A stretch of 64,000 bases of DNA, taken from the NCBI RefSeq assembly GCF_900115085.1, contig NZ_FOVF01000002.1, positions 269,352 to 333,351 of the forward strand, written 5' to 3'. The notes below the pieces were generated by a model. That model did no database searches. It had not been told where the DNA came from and saw only the letters and a list, made by a program, of their open reading frames with translations. This DNA is from Dokdonella immobilis (lineage in GTDB: Bacteria > Pseudomonadota > Gammaproteobacteria > Xanthomonadales > Rhodanobacteraceae). The position numbers were made by a program, and so were the translations under genes. Shown here piece by piece: positions 54,326 to 63,331 of the stretch; positions within the stretch are counted from its first letter, which is position 1, and every line of letters starts with the position of its first letter.

Positions 54326-54907
54326 ATGAATATCCGAATGACCCGGAACGCCCTCCTCATGCTGGCCATCGCCGGCTCCGCGCTGCTGGTCGGCTGCACG
54401 CACTACGTCAAGCAGGCCGATTTCGACGCGGCCATCAGTGACCTGCGCAATACCGACCAGCGACTGCAGCAGCAGATCGACGGCCTCAAGGCCGACATGG
54501 AGCAACGCTTTTCAAAATACGACGCACGCCTGACCCAGCTTGAAGGTCGTATCCGCGTCGACACCGTGGCCCACTTCGATTTCAACGAGTCCACGCTCAA
54601 GGAGCAGGACAAGCCAATGCTCGATGAATTCGCATCCGTCATGCGCGAACATCATTCCGCCGCGCTGGTGACCGTTGAAGGATTCACCGATCCGGCCGGA
54701 TCGCGGGCCTACAACAAGCGCCTCGGCAAGGCGCGCGCCGATGCCGTGGGCAATTACCTGGTCGAGAACGCCAGCATGCCGGCCGACCAGGTGCGCGCGG
54801 TCAGCTACGGTGAGGATACCGATCGTCAGGTGCAGAAAGGCATGACCCGCGCCGACGGCGTCGAGAATCGCCGCGTCACTCTGGTTGTGGATTTCGCTGG
54901 GGCCTGA
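54326..54907 (+). CDS. OmpA-family outer-membrane lipoprotein
   Basis: The 193-residue lipoprotein has a lipobox (ALLVGC), a short coiled-coil (LRNTDQRLQQQIDGLKADMEQRF) and a C-terminal OmpA-like peptidoglycan-binding domain: VAHFDFNESTLKEQDKPMLDEFASVM, VTVEGFTDPAGSRAYNKRLGKARADAVGNYL and GVENRRVTLVV. It should tether outer membrane to cell wall. GAATGGAGCAACGTC precedes the ATG. It has its own ~295-bp leader and separates fdsB from fdsA, so it is an interloper rather than part of the enzyme. Confidence 0.87.
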   Translation: MNIRMTRNALLMLAIAGSALLVGCTHYVKQADFDAAISDLRNTDQRLQQQIDGLKADMEQRFSKYDARLTQLEGRIRVDTVAHFDFNESTLKEQDKPMLDEFASVMREHHSAALVTVEGFTDPAGSRAYNKRLGKARADAVGNYLVENASMPADQVRAVSYGEDTDRQVQKGMTRADGVENRRVTLVVDFAGA

Positions 54908-55074
54908 GGTTCCGCGCAACGCCGCATGCCGTGCAGGCAAAATGCGGCGCCCCGATGCGTGCCTGTAGCCGCAAGCTTGCGGCGACAGGCCGCCCACGCG
55001 GAATTTCGCGGCCGCATCACGATTAGGCTTCAAGCCCGATGCCTTTCTCCCGACGACAGGACGAAAATCGCGGC

Positions 55075-55305
55075 TGAAGCCAATACCGAAGCGGCAACGA
55101 GGGGCCAGCCAACGAAGTCCGCGCCACCCACCGCGAGTTCCTTGTAGGAAGAGCCTTAAGGCTCGATGCCTTATGCATGGGTTTTCGAGAAGCATCGCGG
55201 CTGAAGCCGCTTCCTACAACGGAGCGGCAACGCGAGGCCAGCCAACGAAACCCGCGCCACCCTCCGCAAGTTCTTCGTAGGAAGAGCCTTCAGGCTCGAT
55301 TCTTC
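55075..55305. repeat. Composite repeat block upstream of fdsA (inverted relative to the downstream copy)
   Basis: In order it shows a GAAGCGGCAACG...CAACGAA spacer unit, GGAAGAGCCTTAAGGCTCGATGCC, GCATCGCGGCTGAAGCCGCTTCC, the spacer unit again (GGAGCGGCAACGCG), then GGAAGAGCCTTCAGGCTCGAT. The palindromic cores are GAGCCTT(A/C)AGGCTC and GCGGCTGAAGCCGC. The rest of 54908-55384 (the gap to fdsA) contains no gene. Confidence 0.8.
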
Positions 55306-55384
55306 TCTCCCCCCACCGATTTTGCCCAGCTCGGTGAGGCGCGCATAATCGGGACGTAGCACGCGCGACATCCGGGAAACGACC

Positions 55385-58351
55385 ATGCGCTCCATCGCGG
55401 ACACCGATTACGGCACACCGGCGGTCCAGTCACTGGATACCCTCAAGCTCGTGCGCCTCGACATCGACGGCGTGCCGGTCAAGGTGCCGGCCGGCACCTC
55501 GGTCATGCGTGCGGCGGCGACCAGCGGCATCGGCATTCCCCGCCTGTGCGCGACCGACACCCTCGATGCGTTCGGTTCATGCCGGCTCTGCCTGGTCGAG
55601 ATCGACGGCATGAAAGGCTACCCGGCCTCTTGCACGACGCCGGTCAGCGACGGCATGAAGGTGACCACGCAGAGCGCGAAGCTCGCCGAACTGCGGCGCG
55701 GGGTCATGGAGCTCTACATTTCCGATCACCCGCTCGACTGCCTGACCTGCCCGGCCAACGGCCATTGCGAACTGCAGGACATGGCCGGCGTGGTCGGCCT
55801 GCGCGAGGTGCGCTACGGCTATGACGGCGCAAACCATGTGTTCCCGGAGAATCATGTCCATGCGGGCGTCCCTGCTCACGAGGACCAGGAACAGGCCGTA
55901 CCTGGCAGCGCCCTTCAGAAAGCACTCAATCCGCGCTTCGTCGCGGCGGATACATCCACCCCGTATTTCTCCTTCGATCCGTCCAAGTGCATCGTCTGCT
56001 CGCGCTGCGTACGCGCCTGCGACGAAATCCAGGGCACGTTCGCGCTGACCATCCAGGGCCGCGGCTTCGATTCGAAGGTGGCCGCCAGCCAGGATGAGCC
56101 CTTCCTCGCGTCCGAGTGCGTGTCCTGCGGTGCCTGCGTGCAGGCCTGTCCGACCGCAACGCTGACCGAGAATTCGGTGATCGAGAAGGGCCAGCCGCAA
56201 CGCAGCGTGGTCACCACCTGCGCCTACTGCGGCGTCGGTTGCTCGTTCCGCGCCGAGATGCAGGGCGAGGATCTCGTGCGCATGGTTCCGCACATCGACG
56301 GCAAGGCCAATCACGGCCATTCCTGCGTCAAGGGCCGCTTCGCGATCGGCTACGCCACGCACAAGGACCGCATCACCACGCCGATGATCCGCAGGAAAAC
56401 CAGCGACCCGTGGACCGTGGTCTCCTGGGATGAAGCGATCGCCTATACAGCCGGCGAATTCAAGCGCATCCAGTCCGCCTACGGCCGCGATGCAATTGGC
56501 GGCATCACCTCCTCGCGCTGCACGAACGAGGAAACCTGGCTCGTGCAGAAGCTCGTGCGCGCCGCCTTCGGCAACAACAACGTCGATACCTGCGCGCGGG
56601 TCTGCCATTCGCCGACCGGCTATGGCCTCAAGGCCACGCTCGGCGAATCGGCCGGGACCCAGGATTTCGACTCGGTGATGCAGGCCGATGTGATCTTCGT
56701 CATCGGCGCCAATCCGACCGACGGGCATCCGGTATTCGCTTCGCAGATGAAGCGCCGCCTGCGCCAGGGCGCGAAGCTGATCATCGCCGATCCGCGCAGC
56801 ATCGACCTCGTGCGTTCGCCGCACGTCGAAGCGGACCACCTGCTCAAGCTCAGGCCCGGCACCAACGTTGCCCTGCTCAACGCGATGGCTCACGTCGTCG
56901 TCGACGAAGGCCTCGTCGACGAGGCCTTCGTGGCCCAGCGCTGCGAACCCGACGCCTTCGCGAGATGGAAGGCCTTCGTCGCCGATCCGCGTCATTCGCC
57001 CGAAGCGAGCGCGGCCGAGACCGGCGTGCCGGCCGAGCAGGTCCGGCACGCCGCACGCCTGTTCGCGACTGGCGGCAATGCGGCGATCTACTATGGCCTT
57101 GGTGTCACCGAGCATTCGCAAGGCTCGACCGCGGTCATGGCCATCGCCAACCTGGCCATGGCCACCGGCAACATCGGCCGCCGCGGCGTCGGCGTCAATC
57201 CGCTGCGCGGCCAGAACAACGTGCAGGGTTCCTGCGACATGGGCTCGTTCCCGCACGAACTGCCCGGATACCGGCACGTCTCCGATGTCGGCGTGCGCGG
57301 CAGTTTCGAGCAGGACTGGGGCGTGACCCTGCTCGCCGAGCCGGGCCTGCGCATCCCGAACATGTTCGAGGCCGCGCTCGATGGCGAGTTCAAGGGCCTC
57401 TACATCGAAGGCGAGGACATCGGCCAGTCCGATCCGAACACCCAGCACGTGACCGCGGCCCTGGGTGCGATGGAGTGCGTGGTCGTGCAGGACCTGTTCC
57501 TCAACGAGACCGCCAAGTTCGCCCACGTATTCCTGCCCGGCTCGACCTTTCTCGAAAAGGACGGCACCTTCACCAACGCCGAGCGCCGCATCTCGCGCGT
57601 GCGCCGCGTGATGCAACCGAAGTCCGGCTACGCCGACTGGGAAATCACCCAGCTGCTCTCGAATGCCCTTGGCTACCCGATGCACTACACGCATCCGTCC
57701 GAGATCATGGATGAGATCGCGCGCCTGACGCCGACCTTCGCCGGCGTCAGCTACGCCAGGCTCGACGAGCTCGGCAGCATCCAGTGGCCGTGCAATGCCG
57801 AGGCGCCGGACGGCACGCCGACCATGCATGTCGATGAATTCGTGCGCGGCAAGGGGCGCTTCATGCTGACCGAGTACGTGCCGACCACGGAAAAGGTCAA
57901 TGCGAAGTTCCCGCTGATCCTGACCACCGGCCGCATCCTGAGCCAGTACAACGTCGGCGCGCAGACCCGGCGTACGCCGAACACGGTCTGGCACAGCGAG
58001 GACCGCCTCGAGATCCATCCGCATGACGCCGAGCAGCGCGGCATCGGCGAGGGCGACTGGGTCGGCATCGCCAGCCGCGCCGGCGAAACCGTGCTGCGCG
58101 CGCAGATCAGCGAACGCATGCAACCCGGGGTCGTCTATACGACCTTCCATTTCCCGTTCTCGGGCGCCAACGTGATCACCACCGAGAACTCGGACTGGGC
58201 CACCAACTGCCCCGAGTACAAGGTCACCGCGGTCGAGATCACCCGCGTCAGCCAACCCTCCGAATGGCAGCAGCGCTACCGCGCCTTCAGCGAGGTGCAG
58301 CAGGAATTGCTGCGCGAGCGGCGCAGGTCGTCCGCCACGACGCCGCCTTAG
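55385..58351 (+). CDS. fdsA: NAD-dependent formate dehydrogenase alpha (molybdopterin) subunit
   Basis: The 988-residue catalytic subunit has an N-terminal NuoG-like 2Fe-2S/4Fe-4S region (GIPRLCATDTLDAFGSCRLCLVEIDG; DHPLDCLTCPANGHCELQD), two more clusters (CIVCSRCVRACDEIQG; CVSCGACVQACPTATL), the TCAYCGVGCSF cluster and a molybdopterin domain. The active-site metal ligand is C407 in ARVCHSPTGYG, a Cys (not selenocysteine) enzyme. The segment HVFPENHVHAGVPAHEDQEQ...FVAA between the Fe-S domains appears ~25 residues longer than usual. fdsC and fdsD do not follow. It oxidises formate to CO2, feeding NAD+ via FdsB/G. Confidence 0.92.
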   Translation: MRSIADTDYGTPAVQSLDTLKLVRLDIDGVPVKVPAGTSVMRAAATSGIGIPRLCATDTLDAFGSCRLCLVEIDGMKGYPASCTTPVSDGMKVTTQSAKLAELRRGVMELYISDHPLDCLTCPANGHCELQDMAGVVGLREVRYGYDGANHVFPENHVHAGVPAHEDQEQAVPGSALQKALNPRFVAADTSTPYFSFDPSKCIVCSRCVRACDEIQGTFALTIQGRGFDSKVAASQDEPFLASECVSCGACVQACPTATLTENSVIEKGQPQRSVVTTCAYCGVGCSFRAEMQGEDLVRMVPHIDGKANHGHSCVKGRFAIGYATHKDRITTPMIRRKTSDPWTVVSWDEAIAYTAGEFKRIQSAYGRDAIGGITSSRCTNEETWLVQKLVRAAFGNNNVDTCARVCHSPTGYGLKATLGESAGTQDFDSVMQADVIFVIGANPTDGHPVFASQMKRRLRQGAKLIIADPRSIDLVRSPHVEADHLLKLRPGTNVALLNAMAHVVVDEGLVDEAFVAQRCEPDAFARWKAFVADPRHSPEASAAETGVPAEQVRHAARLFATGGNAAIYYGLGVTEHSQGSTAVMAIANLAMATGNIGRRGVGVNPLRGQNNVQGSCDMGSFPHELPGYRHVSDVGVRGSFEQDWGVTLLAEPGLRIPNMFEAALDGEFKGLYIEGEDIGQSDPNTQHVTAALGAMECVVVQDLFLNETAKFAHVFLPGSTFLEKDGTFTNAERRISRVRRVMQPKSGYADWEITQLLSNALGYPMHYTHPSEIMDEIARLTPTFAGVSYARLDELGSIQWPCNAEAPDGTPTMHVDEFVRGKGRFMLTEYVPTTEKVNAKFPLILTTGRILSQYNVGAQTRRTPNTVWHSEDRLEIHPHDAEQRGIGEGDWVGIASRAGETVLRAQISERMQPGVVYTTFHFPFSGANVITTENSDWATNCPEYKVTAVEITRVSQPSEWQQRYRAFSEVQQELLRERRRSSATTPP

Positions 58352-58372
58352 TTCGTCGTTTCCGCGAATCCC

Positions 58373-58645
58373 CTGTAGGAAGCGGCTTCAGCCGCGACGC
58401 TCTTCGTTGGCTTGCGGAAAAGGCATCGAGCCTGAAGGCTCTTCCTACGAAGAGCATGCGGTGGGCGGCGCGGGCTTCGATGACGGCAGGTGCGTTGCTG
58501 CTTCGTTGTAGGAGCGGCTTCAGCCGCGATGATCTTCGTCAATGTGCGGGAAGAGGCATCGAGCCTGAAGGCTCTTCCTACGAACAGCATGCCTTGGGGG
58601 CGCGGGCTTCGACGCCTTGCGGCGCGTTGCTGCTTCGTTGTCGTG
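58373..58645. repeat. Composite repeat block downstream of fdsA
   Basis: Two tandem modules, each with TAGGA(A)GCGGCTTCAGCCGCGA, CATCGAGCCTGAAGGCTCTTCC and a spacer ending GCGTTGCTGCTTCGTTG. The same components occur in reverse complement at 55075-55305, so fdsA is bracketed by inverted copies. The remaining gap to the SulP gene (to 58821) holds no gene. Confidence 0.8.
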
Positions 58646-58821
58646 CCAACCGGGCAAACCATTCCTACTTCGTCTAGAATGCGCGCCCCCGTGGGACGCC
58701 TGCTCTGGCCTGCTGTCCCCGACACGTTCGTCCGGGACCGAACCTCCACCGCGGAATCGCCGCGCCGGTCGTCCGCCGCCTACATTCGCCAACCCTCGCC
58801 AGACGCGAGGAGGAAATCCCC

Positions 58822-60300
58822 GTGTTCAAATCCATCCGCCAGGAATGGCTGTCCAATCCGCGCGCCGATGTGCTGGCCGGCCTGGTCGTGGCCCTGGCCC
58901 TGATTCCCGAGGCGATCGCGTTCTCGATCATCGCCGGCGTCGATCCGAAGGTTGGCCTGTACGCCTCGTTCTGCATTGCCGTCGTGATTTCGTTCACCGG
59001 CGGACGCCCGGGCATGATCTCGGCGGCAACCGGCGCGATGGCCCTGGTCATGGTGACCCTGGTCAAGGAACACGGCCTGCAGTACCTGCTCGCCGCGACC
59101 CTGCTCACCGGCGTGCTGCAGATCATCGCCGGCGCCCTCAAGCTTGGTTCGCTGATGCGCTTCGTCTCGCGCTCGGTCATCACCGGTTTCGTCAACGCGC
59201 TGGCGATCCTGATCTTCCTGGCCCAGCTGCCCGAACTGACCGGCGTGCGCTGGCCGGTCTACGTGATGGTCGCGGCAGGCCTCGGCATCATCTATCTGTT
59301 CCCGCGCATCACCCGCGCCATTCCGTCGCCGCTGGTCTGCATCGTTGTCCTGACCGCGGTCGCGGTCATGTTCAGGATCGATGTTCATACGGTCGGCGAC
59401 ATGGGCGAGCTACCTGACAGCCTGCCGGTGTTCCTCTGGCCCGAGGTACCGCTGAATTTCGAGACGCTGAAGATCATCTTCCCGTTCTCGTGCACGCTGG
59501 CCGTGGTCGGCCTGCTCGAATCGCTGCTCACCGCGGCCATCGTCGACGATCTGACCGACACCCCGAGCAACAAGAATCGCGAAGCGACCGGGCAGGGCAT
59601 CGCCAACATCGCCTCCGGCCTGCTTGGCGGCATGGCCGGCTGCGCGATGATCGGCCAGTCGGTGATCAACGTGAAGTCCGGTGGCCGCACGCGCCTATCC
59701 ACGCTGACCGCCGGCGTCGTCCTGCTGGTCATGGTCGTATTCGCCGGGCCGATGGTCGCGCGCATCCCAATGGCGGCCCTGGTCGCGGTCATGATCATGG
59801 TCTCGATCGGCACCTTCAGCTGGAGCTCGATCGTCAACCTGCGCACCTACCCGAAATCCTCGAGCACGGTCATGCTCGTCACCGTCATCGTCGTCGTCGC
59901 CACCCACGACCTGGCCAAGGGCGTACTGGCCGGCATGCTGCTCTCGGCGCTGTTCTTCGCGCGCAAGGTCGGCCAGGTCCTGCATGTCGGATCGGCCTCG
60001 CTCGATGACGGGCTTACGCGCCGCTATGCGGTGACCGGCCAGGTCTTCTTCGCCTCGGCCGACGCCTTCGTCGCCCGCTTCGATTTCCGCGAGGTACTCG
60101 AGAAGGTCGTCATCGATGTCACCCACGCGCATTTCTGGGATCTCTCGGCGGTCGGCGCGCTCGACAAGGTGGTCCTCAAGTTCCGCCGCGAAGGCACCGA
60201 AGTCGAGATCCTCGGCCTCAACCAAGCCAGCGCCACCCTGGTCGACCGGCTCGGCGTGCACGACAAGGCGGGCGACGTCGAACACCTGATGGGACACTAG
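58822..60300 (+). CDS. SulP/SLC26-family anion transporter with STAS domain
   Basis: The 492-residue transporter begins [47 protein letters not shown], the SulP signature, with about eleven membrane helices. It ends in a STAS domain ([42 protein letters not shown]). Family members move sulfate, bicarbonate or other anions. The start is GTG at 58822, with GAGGAGG ten bases before it. Its position next to fdsA makes bicarbonate (the product of formate oxidation) a tempting substrate, but this is inference. Confidence 0.88.
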   Translation: MFKSIRQEWLSNPRADVLAGLVVALALIPEAIAFSIIAGVDPKVGLYASFCIAVVISFTGGRPGMISAATGAMALVMVTLVKEHGLQYLLAATLLTGVLQIIAGALKLGSLMRFVSRSVITGFVNALAILIFLAQLPELTGVRWPVYVMVAAGLGIIYLFPRITRAIPSPLVCIVVLTAVAVMFRIDVHTVGDMGELPDSLPVFLWPEVPLNFETLKIIFPFSCTLAVVGLLESLLTAAIVDDLTDTPSNKNREATGQGIANIASGLLGGMAGCAMIGQSVINVKSGGRTRLSTLTAGVVLLVMVVFAGPMVARIPMAALVAVMIMVSIGTFSWSSIVNLRTYPKSSSTVMLVTVIVVVATHDLAKGVLAGMLLSALFFARKVGQVLHVGSASLDDGLTRRYAVTGQVFFASADAFVARFDFREVLEKVVIDVTHAHFWDLSAVGALDKVVLKFRREGTEVEILGLNQASATLVDRLGVHDKAGDVEHLMGH

Positions 60301-60465
60301 CCCGGAGTATTCATGCATTGCACGCGCGCTCACATCTTCCCTGAAGCCACACGGCTTTGCGCTCATTCGGCGATAGCGCCGGCTGTCGACCCGGTCGCGA
60401 GAAATCGTGTGAATCCAAAGTCCTGCGCGATCATTGCGCGTATTCACGAATAGTCCGGGCTAGCC

Positions 60466-61347
60466 ATGACCACAGCACCCACCCTGATCCACGCCGACGG
60501 CCGCGTTCTCGCTGCACTCGACGTTTCGACCTATTCGGCCAGTGTCGCCGAAATGGCCGCATGGGCCGCCGCGCGCCTGCAGGCGCCGCTCGAATTCGTC
60601 AACGCGATCGATCGCCCGACCTCGGCCCCCGGGCGCCAGGATCTCAGCGGCAACCTGGCCCTTGGCGATCGCGAGGACCTGCTCGCCGAACTGACCGCGC
60701 TCGACGAATCGCGTGCACGCGTGGCCCAGGAGAGCGGACGTCGCCTGCTTGCCCAGGCGCGTGCGCTGGCCGCCCAAGCGCGCGGCATCGAGGCCGAATC
60801 GCGCCTGCGCCACGGCGCCCTCGTCGACACCCTGCTCGAACTCGAAGCCGAGGTGCGCCTGTTCGTCATCGGCAAGCGTGGCGAACATGCCGATTTCGCC
60901 AAGGGCCATCTCGGCAGCAACCTCGAGCGCGTGGTCCGTGCCGTGCACCGCCCGGTGCTGGTCGCCGCGCGCAGCTTCAGCGCGCCGGAGCGCTTCCTGA
61001 TCGCCTTCGACAACAGCGCCACGACCCGGCGCTGCGTCGAAATGGTCTGCGCAAGCCCGCTGCTCGCCGAGCTGCCGTGCCACCTGCTCATGGTTGGCGA
61101 TCCCTCGCGCGAGCCGGAAGGGCTCGAGTGGGCGCGCGAACAACTCAGCGATGCCGGCTTCCACGTCGACGTCCACGTCGTCGCCGGGCCGGCCGACGCG
61201 GCCATTGCGCGCCACGTCCAGCAACACACGATCGACCTCATCGTGATGGGCGCCTACGGCCACTCGCGCATCCGCAGCCTGATCCTCGGTAGCACCACGA
61301 CCGAAGTCCTGCGCAGTTGCCAGGTACCCGTGCTGCTGCTGCGCTGA
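60466..61347 (+). CDS. Universal stress protein, tandem-domain (UspE-like)
   Basis: The 293-residue protein has two Usp domains. The second ends with a clear nucleotide-binding G-2x-G-9x-G(S/T) pattern (IDLIVMGAYGHSRIRSLILGSTTTEVLRSCQVPVLLLR). The first carries VRLFVIGKRGEHADFAKGHLGSNLERVVRAVHRPVLVAA. Tandem Usp proteins bind ATP and respond to starvation or redox stress. It is alone, 165 bp after the SulP gene. Confidence 0.9.
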   Translation: MTTAPTLIHADGRVLAALDVSTYSASVAEMAAWAAARLQAPLEFVNAIDRPTSAPGRQDLSGNLALGDREDLLAELTALDESRARVAQESGRRLLAQARALAAQARGIEAESRLRHGALVDTLLELEAEVRLFVIGKRGEHADFAKGHLGSNLERVVRAVHRPVLVAARSFSAPERFLIAFDNSATTRRCVEMVCASPLLAELPCHLLMVGDPSREPEGLEWAREQLSDAGFHVDVHVVAGPADAAIARHVQQHTIDLIVMGAYGHSRIRSLILGSTTTEVLRSCQVPVLLLR

Positions 61348-61772
61348 ATCGAGCGGTTCGCCGCAGCGCGAGAAGGGCACGGACGGCATCGCAACATTCG
61401 GCCTTGCCACAAGGCCGATAACACCAAGAGCCAATGCTTCTCCCGGGAGCGGGAGAAGCTGCCGACAGGCTGATGGGGGTGGACGCGCGAAGTGCGCCGA
61501 TAGGCCATGCCGCCATTGCCGGCAATCCGCCCTACGCCGCTGCGCTGCCGATACTCGCCACGCCGCGAAGCAGGCTTTCCGATCACGCCTTCCTCGAAAT
61601 CCTCCCCGTTCGCGGCCACGCCCGCCTAGCCGGCCCTGTTCCCCCCTTCTACTCAGCCGGCATCCCTGGCCCGCGGCGATCATTCGCTCGCCTGCTATCC
61701 TTCGGCAGCGCGCCGAAACGGGCGCATCCGAACAGACCCCAATAGCGGGGCTGCCAAGGAGGTGTTCGACCG
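61348..61772. other. Intergenic stretch with one hairpin, no gene seen
   Basis: The 425 bp between the Usp and channel genes show a GCTTCTCCCGGGAGCGGGAGAAGC hairpin at ~61436-61459 that may terminate the Usp message, and a GCGCGAAGTGCGC palindrome near 61483. The strong AAGGAGGTG ribosome-binding site of the channel gene is at 61757-61765. Frames through it carry no recognisable domain. Confidence 0.6.
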
Positions 61773-62654
61773 ATGTCCATGCCCGACTGGATGGAGCCGC
61801 GATTCCGCCCCTGCACCAACGAAGGCTGGCGCGCGCGCTGGTTCCGCATCATCTTCCACCATCACGAACCAGACGAGCGGCGTTTCGACCTCATCTTGCT
61901 CGGCGTCATCGTGGTCAGCGTCATCGTCGCCCTGCTCGACAGCGTCGCCCTGCTGCACATCCATTACGGCCACATCTTCTATGCCATCGAATGGGTGTTC
62001 ACGATCGCCTTCACGATCGAATACCTGTTGCGCCTGAGCCTGGTCCGCCGGCCGCTGCGCTACGCGCTGAGCTTCTACGGCCTGATCGACCTGCTGGCCG
62101 CCTTGCCGACCTACATCAGCCTGTTCATCGTCGGCGCCGACCACCTCCTCGTGATCCGCGTGCTGCGCATCCTGCGCGTGTTCCGCATCCTCGAGATGGT
62201 CGAATACTCGAACGAGGGCTCCGAACTGATGCGCGCGCTGCACGCAAGCCGCCGCAAGATCGGCATGTTCGTGCTGTTCGTCCTCTTGATCACGGTCATC
62301 TTCGGCGCCGTGATGTACCTGATCGAAGGCCCCGAGCACGGCTTCTCGAGCATCCCGCACGCCATGTATTGGGCGATCGTGACCATGGCCACGGTCGGCT
62401 TCGGCGACATTACTCCGCAGACACCGTTGGGACAGTTCATCACTTCGATCATGATCCTGATCGGCTACGGGATCATTGCCGTGCCGACCGGGATATTCGG
62501 GGCGCAGCTGGTGCAGGCGGGGATAAAGCGGCGGGAGGAGAAGGCCGGATCCGAGGAGGCCGCGGTGAGTTGTGGGCGGTGTGGGGAAGGGCACCACTTT
62601 GCGGGAGCTCGGTTTTGTCAGCGCTGCGGGGAGAGGTTGGGGGAGGGGCGATGA
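61773..62654 (+). CDS. Voltage-gated-type K+ channel with a C-terminal zinc ribbon
   Basis: The 293-residue channel has six membrane helices. S4 is Arg-rich (VIRVLRILRVFRILEMVEY, near residues 127-142), the pore loop has the K+ selectivity filter T207-V-G-F-G-D212, and S6 is TSIMILIGYGIIAVPTGIFGAQL. After S6 a short linker leads to CGRC...CQRC (Cys 267, 270, 282, 285), a zinc-ribbon-like tail that is absent from most bacterial Kv channels such as KvAP and could be a redox or metal gate. A strong Shine-Dalgarno precedes the ATG. Confidence 0.9.
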   Translation: MSMPDWMEPRFRPCTNEGWRARWFRIIFHHHEPDERRFDLILLGVIVVSVIVALLDSVALLHIHYGHIFYAIEWVFTIAFTIEYLLRLSLVRRPLRYALSFYGLIDLLAALPTYISLFIVGADHLLVIRVLRILRVFRILEMVEYSNEGSELMRALHASRRKIGMFVLFVLLITVIFGAVMYLIEGPEHGFSSIPHAMYWAIVTMATVGFGDITPQTPLGQFITSIMILIGYGIIAVPTGIFGAQLVQAGIKRREEKAGSEEAAVSCGRCGEGHHFAGARFCQRCGERLGEGR

Positions 62655-62896
62655 AGCGTATCCGGAGTGACTCGGGTTGACGCCGTTAGCGCCCGCCGAC
62701 TTGCGCCATGAGATGGAGAATGTGAATATTCCATGAGGTTCAGTCGAGGGGATTCAAAGACCCCAAGATTAGACACAAGGATTAGACACCACTATCGGAA
62801 GAATCTATTGATTTTAGTAGGAAAGTTTCTACGACACGGACCCGAAATCCGGGATTAGACACCAGGAATAGACACCATTTTGGTGTCGACTAGTAG
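62655..62896 (+). promoter_or_regulatory. Candidate integron attI/leader region with paired GATTAGACACC motifs
   Basis: Four (G)ATTAGACACC-like motifs lie at 62767, 62780, 62853 and 62866, i.e. two pairs each spaced 13 bp. The last merges into a GACACCA/TGGTGTC hairpin at 62871-62887, nine bases before the first cassette junction (G62896/T62897). GTTAGCGC occurs at 62685 and again at 62896. The region is AT-richer than the core genome. It has no attC shape, so it may be attI or a degenerate leader. No integrase gene is seen within or upstream of it. Confidence 0.45.
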
Positions 62897-62904
62897 TTAG
62901 CGCT

Positions 62905-63264
62905 ATGCGAAGTCTCTTGATCATTCTGATGTTGTTCGCTTTCGGAAGCGGCCAGGCCGCTGTTTCGGGTGTTCCGGAAGAAGCCGTTGGACTATGGCAG
63001 TTTCCCGATCGCGGGGTTTGGGTTCAGGTAAATTCCGACGGCTCAACGTTTCAGTGTCGGCATGCTCCGAGCGGAACACTTTTCACTTCCAAGGGTATTT
63101 TTGTTTCTCCGGACATCATTGAGTGGCAGGACATCTGGGATACAGACAAGGTCTCTGTGGAAAATGGTTCGCTCACCCTGACCGGAAAGTGGGGTTCCTT
63201 TTCATATCGTAAAGCTAAGGATCCGTTATTCGAGCAGTGTCTGGCTTCGGTGAGCCGACGCTAA
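62905..63264 (+). CDS. Cassette 1: small exported protein of unknown function
   Basis: This 119-residue protein has a signal peptide (MRSLLIILMLFAFGSGQAAV). The body has a possible lipocalin-like or calycin-type pattern: VGLWQFPDRGVWVQVNSDGSTFQCRH, then ENGSLTLTGKWGSFSYRK, i.e. a GxW start and repeated short strands, with two Cys that may pair. I do not recognise a family. The ATG starts only eight bases inside the cassette and the TAA stop lies within attC, as is usual for a compact cassette gene. Expression must rely on an upstream promoter. Confidence 0.75.
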   Translation: MRSLLIILMLFAFGSGQAAVSGVPEEAVGLWQFPDRGVWVQVNSDGSTFQCRHAPSGTLFTSKGIFVSPDIIEWQDIWDTDKVSVENGSLTLTGKWGSFSYRKAKDPLFEQCLASVSRR

Positions 63265-63315
63265 CTGTTCAATCAAGCCGACCGCTGACGCGGCGGCTTA
63301 TTTCTGGGGTTAGAT
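63259..63315 (+). other. attC recombination site 1
   Basis: The 57-bp site runs from R'' CGCTAAC to R' GTTAGAT. The inner arms AAGCCG-A-CCGC and GCGG-CGGCTT fold into a stem with an unpaired A and a short GAC-containing loop. The extrahelical base and imperfect palindrome are the hallmarks of attC and match the Xanthomonas-type consensus. Confidence 0.92.
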
Positions 63316-63331
63316 TTTCCGAGAAGGTCGC

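Noticed and set aside
56590..56620. Selenocysteine in FdsA
   Set aside because: The active-site codon is TGC (Cys407) and no in-frame TGA occurs.
55577..58255. 892-codon frame antisense to fdsA
   Set aside because: Antisense shadow of a highly conserved gene; no family sequence.
61348..62654. Integrase gene upstream of the cassette array
   Set aside because: The region contains only a repeat-bearing gap and the K+ channel; no tyrosine-recombinase motifs on either strand.
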